From: Phycisphaeraceae bacterium
GTDB lineage: Bacteria; Planctomycetota; Phycisphaerae; Phycisphaerales; Phycisphaeraceae
Direction of reading: 5' to 3'
DNA length: 5,240 bases
NCBI GenBank assembly: GCA_016763955.1
Contig: JAESSU010000107.1
Location: 1 to 5,240 of the forward strand
A program made the position numbers and the translations under genes. The notes under the pieces were generated by a model. That model had not been told where the DNA came from and ran no database searches. It saw nothing but the letters and a program-made list of their open reading frames with translations. Positions 1 to 5,240 of the stretch are shown here, piece after piece (position 1 is the stretch's first letter; every line of letters begins with the position of its first letter).

Positions 1-2
1 AA

Positions 3-422
3 GACATTGCAAACGAAACCGCAGTCTTCGCGTTCAGGCTTATCGCATCCGGACCGGACACCGTAACCAGCATTCGCGTCACATTTACTGGTGATATTAA
101 TGACACTGACGAACTCAACGCAGTTCTGCTTTACGAAGATATAAATCAGAACTTCGGCATCGACGGCGGCGACACATTAATCGCGAGCCTGAGCTGGGAT
201 TCAACGAACTTGGCATGGCTGAACACTGCGCCGATCGCTATCAGCGGCACGGCCGACTCTGTCTGCCTCGCTGTCTCTGCGAACGTCAAGAGTACCGCTC
301 CAGATGGCGATACATTCCAAGTACGAATCAATGCCGGAGATGTTGTTGCTGACTCCGGCGGCTCGGCTCCAACAGTCGCTGCCATCAACACTGCCGTTTA
401 TACAATCCAAGTGGATACGGCA
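3..422 (+). repeat. Type A module 1 (N-terminally cut by the window)
   Basis: This 140-residue piece starts inside the unit at D-I-A-N-E-T, matching D-I-A-A-N-E-T in module 2, so roughly 15 residues lie upstream of the window. The calcium-loop-like segment is at 138-173 (D-I-N-Q-N-F-G-I-D-G-G-D), with acidic or Asn residues at loop positions 1, 3, 5, 9 and 12 and Ile at 8. It is followed by S-W-D-S-T-N, D-G-D-T-F-Q-V and the closing Y-T-I-Q-V-D-T-A. It holds the only cysteine of the fragment (264-266), which therefore has no disulfide partner in this window. The family is not recognised; the beta-sandwich guess rests on alternating hydrophobic strands only. Confidence 0.8.
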
Positions 423-3400
423 TTTGCATCGATCGCATCAACAGCGAACATCACTATTGATGCTGACATCGCAGCAAACGAGACTGGTGTGCTACCGATC
501 GTCGTCTCCACATCAGGCCCTGACACGATCAACGGCATCACAGTTTCTTTCTTGCACGATCTTGTTGATACGGCGTCGTTCTCGCAAGTCTCTTTGTACC
601 GCGACGTTGATCAAAACTCTGCGTTTAGCTCGGGCGATACATTCATCACTAACTTTGCTTATGACTCAACGAACGTTGATTGGGATGTCGAAAATCTCAA
701 CATAGGCCAAGCGGGTTACGGCGATTCCTATTGGTTCATTGTTACGGCCCAGCTCGAGACAAGTGTTACAGACGGTGAAACATTCCAGATTCGTCTCAAC
801 TCGGGCGGAGTTAACACAACGCAAGGCGGACCCACTCCAGCTGCAAATGCATTGAACAGTGCTATCTTCTCTATTGAGATCGACACAGCCCAGGCTGTTG
901 TCGCCTTAGCAGGCAACGCAGTCATAAACCAGGATGTGGCAAACGAAGATGGAGTTCTTCCTTTTGTCATCACAACATCCGGCGCTGACACAATTAATAG
1001 CATCACCATTTCGTTCAGTGGTCCGCTCGTGGATACCGGTGCCTTCTCGGCAGTCAGACTCTACGCCGACTCCAACCAGAACGACCAACTTGATACAAAC
1101 GACGGCTTCCTCACTAACTTTGCGTATGACTCAACAAACAACGATTGGGACGTAACAAATCTTGGTCGAGCGCTTGCAGGCTATGGTGATTCGTTCCACG
1201 GCATCGTTTCAGTCTCCGTGAAATCTTCAGTACTTGACGGCGAAACATTCCAGGTCCAACTTGATTCAGGCGGGGTCAATATGGCCCAAGGCGGACTCGT
1301 GCCCGACACAGACGCGCAGAACTCAGCTCTCTTCTCGATCGAAATCGACACAGCAAATGTGGTTGTTCCTGCAACAGCAGGAACCATACTTGATGATGAC
1401 ATTCCAACAGAAACCGGAGTCCTACCTTTCAGCATCACCGCTTCAGCACTTGATTCCGCAACAAGCATGACCATCTCGTTCAGCGGCACCATTGTAGATT
1501 CAGAAGCCTTTGCTTCCGTCAAACTTTATGAAGATGCCAACAACAACTCGCAGCTCGACAATATCGACACCCTTGTTGCCACATTCGCTTATGACTCCAC
1601 AAACTCTGATTGGGGTGCCGCAAACCTCGGCCTTGGCGTCAACGGTCTATCTGATTCGTTCTTCGGCATCGTGGCCGTAACGCTCTCATCGAGCGCAGGC
1701 GAAGGCGACACATTCCAGGTACAGCTTGATTCCGCTGGAATGACCATGGTCCAGGGCGGAACCATCCCCGTACCGGCCGCACCAAATACTGCAATCTACA
1801 CCGTATCCCTCGATACCGTTGAAGCGACGACAAACCTTTTCATACCTGGCGTCATCGACAACACAGTTACCAACGAAACATTGATTCTGCCAGTGAATCT
1901 GACAACTTCCGGAATCGACACAATCTCAGCCATCACACTCAATCTTCAAGGCTCCATGATAGACACGACAAAGATCTCCTTCATCAAGGTGTACTACGAT
2001 TCCAACACCAACCTGCTTTTCGATCTGGGCACTGACCCCTTACTGGGTACTTTTGTTTCGAGCGGTGGTGGAACATGGACAGTAACTGGCCTGAATATTG
2101 ACTTCGAATTTTCCGGTGATTCCTGGGACATCCTTATTACAGCATCTATCGAGACAACCGCATCAGCTGGCGACACGCTTCAAGTCACGATACCAGTGGG
2201 CGGCATAACAACTGACTTTACTGATACGTCACCGACTATCGCCGTAATCGGCCCCATGGTTTCGCTCGGCAATGTTGCGCCGGTTGCAAACGCTGGACCT
2301 GACTCAACGATTGCAAACCCTGCCACATACTTACTCAATGGTTCAGCATCCTCTGATGCGAACGGCGACACGATCACATACTTGTGGGGCCTCAACGCAG
2401 GACCTTCTTCTCCGATAATCGACAGTGCGACCCAGACGTTATCCACGGTGACTCTTGATTCTACTGGAACCTACACGTTCATATTGACCGTGGATGACGG
2501 AACCGATTCAACAACCGACACCGTCTCCATTACCGTAACCAATGTTATTCCTGTTGCAATCGCTGGCCCGGACACAACCTTCCCGAGCGTTGACACAGCA
2601 GTTCTTGACGCGTCGGGTTCGTATGATCCAGACAGTGATGTGATCTTCTTCAGCTGGATATTGTTGTCAGGTCCATCATCTCCAACGCCGGTAAACGCTA
2701 ACGTCAGCGTAACGACTGTCTTCCTTGATACATCAGGCAACTATATATGGCAGGTTGCGGTCAGCGACAATACCGATACTGGCATCGATGCAATTGTCTT
2801 CGCAGTGAACAACGTGCCTCCTGTATCGAACGCTGGCAGCGATACGACAATTCCTTCAGCTGGCGGAATCGTTCTCAACGGTTCAGCTTCCAGCGATCCA
2901 AACGGCGATACATTAACTTACACATGGACGAAAGTCTCCGGGCCTCAAGCGACAGTTGATAGCCCGACTGCCGCGATCACGACAGCGACCGTTGATTCTG
3001 CCGGAACCTACGTCTTCAATCTTGAAGTCAATGACGGCAGTGATACCAATGCCGATACAATACAGGTTGTCATATTAAATACACCGCCCGTTGCAGACGC
3101 CGGAACAGACAGCAACTTCCTGATTCCAGGACCGATTGCAGTAAGCGGAACAGCTTCTTACGATCCAGACGGCGGTACGACACTCTCATACAGCTGGTCG
3201 AAAACATCTGGTCCGGCCGGATCGTTCGATTCTCCGGCATCATCAACGCCGATCTTCACGCCGACGATGGCCGGAACCTACGTGCTGCGACTCGACTTCA
3301 GCGACGGTACCGACACAAACTTTGATAACGTAGTATTTTCGATAAATAACACCCCTCCTTTTGCCAATGCCGGTCTGGATACAAACCTTCCAACAACTGG

Positions 3401-5240
3401 AACCTATGTTCTTGTTGGTACTTATGCCGACTCTGACGGCGATACGATCACATCCTTCTTCTGGCAAAAGACATCCGGCCCTGGCCCCTCTCAAAGTGGG
3501 GCATCACCAAACATGACAGCCATCCTTGATTCGGTCGGCATCTACGTATTCACCTTCTTTATCTCCGATGGTGTTGACTTCGGTACAGACACGGTAACGA
3601 TCGCGGTCGCCAATGCACCTCCGATATCGAACGCGGGCACAGACACAACCATCAACCTGCCTGATACCCTGATTCTTAATGGTTCGGGATCTTCGGACGG
3701 TAACGGCGATACCTTGACATACACATGGTCGCAAATCGCGGGTACAACAGTAGCGACAATTGTGTCACCAGCAACAGAGTCATCGCCAGTATTCCTTCCA
3801 GGTGTTGGCACATACACATTCCAGCTCTTTGTCACCGACGGTTTAGACACATCAATCGATACTGTCGTATTCACGCTCCTCAACAATGTGCCAATCGCAA
3901 ACGCGGGCGCGGATTCAACATTCCATCCCGCAAGCAACGCCGACTACGTCTACACCTTGGACGCAAGTGCATCAACAGATGCAGATTCAACTTCATTGTC
4001 TTACGCGTGGACACAACTGAGCGGACCGTCTGTAACAATTGATTCGCCAACTTCCGTCCAATCGACAGTCACACTCAAAGATGACAGTACCTATGTCTTC
4101 TCTGTTTCTGTATCAGATAGCCTCAATACTGTGACCGATACCGTAGCCATAACTGTGACAAACAATGTGCCATCCGTGAACGCAGGCTCAGATTCTTCCG
4201 TGCATGCGCCAGATACATTCTTGCTCGACGGCTCATCCACAGTCGATGCTGACGGCGACTTAATCACATTCACATGGACTCAGATCTCGGGTGGAACGGT
4301 GGCCATTTCCTCACCGAACACAAGCTCTACAAATATTTATATAGCTATACCTGGCGTGTACCAGTTCAGACTGACGGTCTCTGACAATGAAGACACCGTG
4401 TTTGACGATGTTCAGTTCTCTGCAGTAAATAACGTACCGTATGCCGACGCCGGTCCAGACACGCCGCTCAATGTTCCCGATACGATTACCGCGACCGCAG
4501 CCGGTTCAACCGACTTAGACGGTGACACGCTCGCCTACACATGGACGAAGCTCAGTGGACCTGCGGCAACGATCACATCGCCCACCGCGCAGGTCACACC
4601 AATTGTTCTGACAAGCTACGGCACCTTCGTATTCCAGGTAGCTGTCACAGATGGCTTTGATACTGCCACTGACTCAATGACGGCAGTTGTCATTAATGCC
4701 GCACCGATTGCAAACGCTGGTACAGACACGACGATTCAGAAACCAGACACCTTGATTCTTAATGGCACACTATCATTTGACTCTGACGCGAACGCGCTCA
4801 CATTCCTCTGGACCAAAACTTCAGGTCCAGCCATTACGATCAGCAACGCAACGAGCGGAACAGCACAAGTGGCACCGACAACTACCGGCGTGTACATCTT
4901 CAACCTTGCCGTTGGAGACGGCTTCGACACTGGAAACGACACAGTCACAATAACCAAGCTTGCGCTCGCTTCGCTTGAGGTCACGATTAGCTCAACCTCA
5001 CCAACCAGTGACTCGATTGCCGTGAAGGGTGCGGAACAGACATTACTTTTGGCCTTCAGTGTTCAAGGTGATACCGACGGAGATACTCTCTCCGAGTTTG
5101 CAGTGACGCTCCAAGGCAATGCCTACACCACTGGCGTCGATACAATTGCTATATATAAAGACGGCAACGAAGATGCCCAGTTTACTGCAGTCTTTGATCC
5201 GCTTCTCGCCACTCTCACCAACCAGGGCGGCGGCGTCTTC
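3..5240 (+). CDS. Internal fragment of a giant multidomain, probably secreted or surface protein with type A and PKD-like repeats
   Basis: Frame 3 is open for 1746 codons across the entire window, while all other frames are repeatedly interrupted. No start, ribosome binding site or stop is present; the first in-frame ATG (1281) lies inside a repeat, so it is not a start. Domain order by fragment residue: type A modules at 1-140 (partial), 141-296, 297-451, 452-606 and 607-756; ten PKD-like domains at 757-1652; a sixth type A module at 1653-1746 (cut off). The protein is rich in Asp, Thr, Ser, Ala and Val, with about two dozen Lys plus Arg and one Cys (codon 264-266), giving a strongly acidic chain. 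No membrane segment, catalytic motif, signal peptide or sorting signal is seen. PKD strings are known as extracellular spacers and binding domains in bacterial adhesins and polymer-degrading enzymes. I infer a surface stalk or adhesin; a spacer arm of a large secreted enzyme is the main alternative. There is no frameshift or internal stop. Confidence 0.95.
423..890 (+). repeat. Type A module 2
   Basis: Complete unit of 156 residues. Landmarks in order: A-N-E-T-G-V-L-P; S-G-P-D-T-I-N-G-I-T-V-S-F; loop at 603-638 (D-V-D-Q-N-S-A-F-S-S-G-D); N-F-A-Y-D-S-T-N-V-D-W-D-V at 651-689; G-Y-G-D-S; D-G-E-T-F-Q-I-R-L-N-S-G-G-V; and the closing F-S-I-E-I-D-T-A. Loop position 9 is Ser rather than Asp, but positions 1, 3, 5 and 12 keep ligand-type side chains. 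It is closest to module 3, with which it shares almost every landmark. Confidence 0.85.
891..1355 (+). repeat. Type A module 3
   Basis: Complete unit of 155 residues. Landmarks: D-V-A-N-E-D-G-V-L-P-F; S-G-A-D-T-I-N-S-I-T-I-S-F-S-G; loop at 1068-1103 (D-S-N-Q-N-D-Q-L-D-T-N-D), the most canonical EF-hand/dockerin-like spacing of the set; N-F-A-Y-D-S-T-N-N-D-W-D-V; G-Y-G-D-S-F; D-G-E-T-F-Q-V-Q-L-D-S-G-G-V; Q-G-G; and the closing F-S-I-E-I-D-T-A, identical to the end of module 2. The stretch at 1113-1154 matches module 2 (648-689) at 35 of 42 bases by hand count. Confidence 0.85.
1356..1820 (+). repeat. Type A module 4
   Basis: Complete unit of 155 residues. Landmarks: P-T-E-T-G-V-L-P-F-S-I-T; M-T-I-S-F-S-G; loop at 1533-1568 (D-A-N-N-N-S-Q-L-D-N-I-D); F-A-Y-D-S-T-N-S-D-W-G; L-S-D-S-F-F-G-I-V; G-D-T-F-Q-V-Q-L-D-S-A-G; Q-G-G; and the closing Y-T-V-S-L-D-T-V. 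It lacks the S-G-x-D-T-I of its neighbours, having A-L-D-S-A-T at that point. It is otherwise a regular member of the A2-A4 group. Confidence 0.85.
1821..2270 (+). repeat. Type A module 5, divergent subtype bordering the PKD block
   Basis: Unit of about 150 residues, clearly related to the earlier modules through V-T-N-E-T-L-I-L-P, S-G-I-D-T-I-S-A-I-T, an Asp/Asn loop, W-T-V-T-G-L and A-G-D-T-L-Q-V. It differs in several ways. The loop at 1998-2036 spans 13 residues from first to last Asp rather than 12. The Y-D-S-T-N motif is replaced by D-P-L-L-G-T followed by S-S-G-G-G-T-W (2034-2078). The C-terminal Q-G-G signature is missing. It ends in a short linker, G-P-M-V-S-L-G, leading straight into the first PKD-like domain. 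The same D-P-L-L-x-T...G-G-G signature returns in module 6. Confidence 0.75.
2271..2540 (+). repeat. PKD-like domain 1
   Basis: This 90-residue unit opens with N-V-A-P-V-A-N-A-G-P-D, followed by L-N-G-S-A-S-S-D-A-N-G-D, Y-L-W, then G-T-Y-T-F and V-D-D-G. These are the conserved positions of the PKD/K319L-like Ig-fold family. The usual S-G-P after the Trp is N-A-G-P here, and the unit lacks the x-K-x-S-G-P form of later copies, consistent with an edge copy. Confidence 0.88.
2541..2810 (+). repeat. PKD-like domain 2
   Basis: This 90-residue unit opens with N-V-I-P-V-A-I-A-G-P-D. It has L-D-A-S-G-S-Y-D-P-D-S-D, F-F-S-W and L-S-G-P, and closes with G-N-Y-I-W and V-S-D-N. The central Gly-Asp-Thr of most copies is missing (S-D-V-I instead), and the closing strand carries Trp where the others carry Phe. 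It is one of the more diverged copies. Confidence 0.85.
2811..3077 (+). repeat. PKD-like domain 3
   Basis: This 89-residue unit is the most canonical of the block: N-V-P-P-V-S-N-A-G-S-D, L-N-G-S-A-S-S-D-P-N-G-D, L-T-Y-T-W-T-K-V-S-G-P, G-T-Y-V-F-N-L and V-N-D-G. It can serve as the reference for aligning the other nine. Confidence 0.9.
3078..3347 (+). repeat. PKD-like domain 4
   Basis: This 90-residue unit has N-T-P-P-V-A-D-A-G-T-D, V-S-G-T-A-S-Y-D-P-D-G-G, L-S-Y-S-W-S-K-T-S-G-P and G-T-Y-V-L-R-L-D-F-S-D-G. Gly-Gly-Thr-Thr replaces the usual Gly-Asp-Thr. All core hydrophobic positions are kept. Confidence 0.9.
3348..3611 (+). repeat. PKD-like domain 5
   Basis: This short 88-residue unit has N-T-P-P-F-A-N-A-G-L-D, L-V-G-T-Y-A-D-S-D-G-D, F-F-W-Q-K-T-S-G-P, G-I-Y-V-F-T and I-S-D-G. 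The usual G-S-x-S-S-D before the core is shortened to G-T-Y-A-D. The segment after S-G-P (P-S-Q-S-G-A-S-P) is a Ser/Gly/Pro-rich loop instead of the A-T-I-x-S-P strand of other copies. Confidence 0.87.
3612..3881 (+). repeat. PKD-like domain 6
   Basis: This 90-residue unit has N-A-P-P-I-S-N-A-G-T-D, L-N-G-S-G-S-S-D-G-N-G-D, L-T-Y-T-W-S-Q-I-A-G, G-T-Y-T-F-Q-L and V-T-D-G. The S-G-P after the Trp is A-G-T here, with one extra residue before the following V-A-T-I strand. Confidence 0.9.
3882..4160 (+). repeat. PKD-like domain 7
   Basis: At 93 residues this is the longest copy. It opens N-N-V-P-I-A-N-A-G-A-D and carries about three extra residues (within H-P-A-S-N-A-D-Y) before L-D-A-S-A-S-T-D-A-D. 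It continues with L-S-Y-A-W-T-Q-L-S-G-P and S-T-Y-V-F. The Gly-Asp-Thr is replaced by Ser-Thr-Ser, and the terminal strand is V-S-D-S rather than V-x-D-G. Confidence 0.88.
4161..4427 (+). repeat. PKD-like domain 8
   Basis: This 89-residue unit has N-N-V-P-S-V-N-A-G-S-D, L-D-G-S-S-T-V-D-A-D-G-D, I-T-F-T-W-T-Q-I-S-G, G-V-Y-Q-F-R-L and V-S-D-N. The Pro after S-G is lost (S-G-G-T). The Ser/Asn/Thr-rich stretch N-T-S-S-T-N-I-Y is exposed-loop-like. Confidence 0.88.
4428..4694 (+). repeat. PKD-like domain 9
   Basis: This 89-residue unit has N-N-V-P-Y-A-D-A-G-P-D, A-A-G-S-T-D-L-D-G-D, L-A-Y-T-W-T-K-L-S-G-P, G-T-F-V-F-Q-V and V-T-D-G. The L-N-G-S start of the second strand is shifted to T-A-T-A-A-G-S. 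It is otherwise regular. Confidence 0.88.
4695..4958 (+). repeat. PKD-like domain 10, last of the block
   Basis: This 88-residue unit has N-A-A-P-I-A-N-A-G-T-D, L-N-G-T-L-S-F-D-S-D, L-T-F-L-W-T-K-T-S-G-P, G-V-Y-I-F-N-L and V-G-D-G. Ala-Asn-Ala replaces the Gly-Asp-Thr. After the closing T-V-T-I-T-K there is no further N-x-P-P opener; the sequence passes into a type A module instead. Confidence 0.87.
4959..5240 (+). repeat. Type A module 6 (cut by the window end)
   Basis: The first 94 residues of a further type A unit are present. They run from the L-A-S-L-E-V-T-I strand through F-A-V-T-L-Q-G to an Asp/Asn loop at 5160-5198 (D-G-N-E-D-A-Q-F then T-A-V-F-D). It ends in D-P-L-L-A-T followed by N-Q-G-G-G-V-F (5196-5240), where the window stops. 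Both the 13-residue first-to-last-Asp loop and the D-P-L-L-x-T...G-G-G signature match module 5 rather than modules 1-4. The N-E-T-x-x-L-P landmark is replaced by G-A-E-Q-T-L-L-L. The remaining 55-60 residues should lie just downstream. Confidence 0.72.

Noticed and set aside
304..705. A 133-codon open frame on the plus strand in another phase
   Set aside because: It overlaps modules A1-A2 out of frame, is a Ser/Thr/Arg/Gln-rich sequence without domain character, and would require an internal start with no convincing ribosome binding site.
1281..1283. First in-frame ATG as a possible gene start
   Set aside because: It is inside the conserved part of module A3 (between S-G-G-V-N and A-Q-G-G), and the same frame is open and repeat-structured upstream to the window edge.
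1181..1522. A 113-codon open frame on the minus strand
   Set aside because: It is antisense to type A modules 3 and 4. Similar minus-strand openings recur at corresponding places in the other modules (for example 728-1009), as expected for shadows of a repeated sense sequence.
3542..3937. A 131-codon open frame on the minus strand
   Set aside because: It lies entirely antisense to PKD-like domains 5-7. Its Val/Ser/Thr-rich translation is the mirror of the biased sense codons (Asp/Thr/Ala), it has no family resemblance, and the sense frame is far stronger.
2271..4958. Regularly spaced repeats as a CRISPR or DNA-level satellite array
   Set aside because: The period of about 265-280 bases is a protein-domain period. 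Repeats are conserved at the amino-acid level only, with extensive synonymous differences and no identical short direct repeats.
5149..5156. A TATATATA-like stretch resembling a promoter -10 element
   Set aside because: It encodes the conserved I-Y before the loop of module A6 within the open frame. There is no suitable -35 partner and no downstream gene start in the window.

Overview
The whole window lies inside one very large protein-coding gene on the + strand. Reading from base 3, 1746 consecutive sense codons run to base 5240 with no in-frame stop. Neither start nor stop is present, so this is an internal fragment of a longer protein. No RNA gene, mobile element, CRISPR array, promoter or terminator is visible, and there is no intergenic DNA. 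Open frames in the other five phases are shadows of this one.

Layout. Bases 3-2270 encode five tandem copies of a module of about 150-156 residues, called type A here. I do not recognise it as a named family. Each copy carries a 12-13 residue Asp/Asn-rich loop with EF-hand/dockerin-like spacing. Bases 2271-4958 encode ten tandem copies of an 88-93 residue PKD-like (Ig-fold) beta-sandwich domain, called type P here. They are recognisable by N-x-P-P-x-A-x-A-G-x-D at the start, a central Asp-Gly-Asp...Tyr-x-Trp...Ser-Gly-Pro core and a final G-T-Y-x-F...V-x-D-G strand pair. From base 4959 to the window end a sixth type A module begins and is cut off. The architecture is therefore A(5, first one partial)-P(10)-A(1, partial).

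Function. Long strings of PKD-like domains with Asp-rich loops, very few Lys/Arg and a single Cys are typical of secreted or surface-anchored stalks, adhesins or substrate-binding spacers. The likely picture is a long, rigid, calcium-stabilised extracellular rod. The functional tip, the secretion signal and the anchor all lie outside the window.

Organism. Base composition looks roughly balanced and codon use is mixed. The gene has bacterial character: an intron-free giant frame with PKD strings. Such genes occur in many environmental bacteria, including Planctomycetes, Bacteroidetes-related groups, Omnitrophota/Elusimicrobia-type candidate phyla and marine proteobacteria. Nothing here allows a firm assignment. 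The most distinctive points are the type A module itself and the fact that the two type A copies flanking the PKD block (A5 and A6) share a subtype signature absent from A1-A4.
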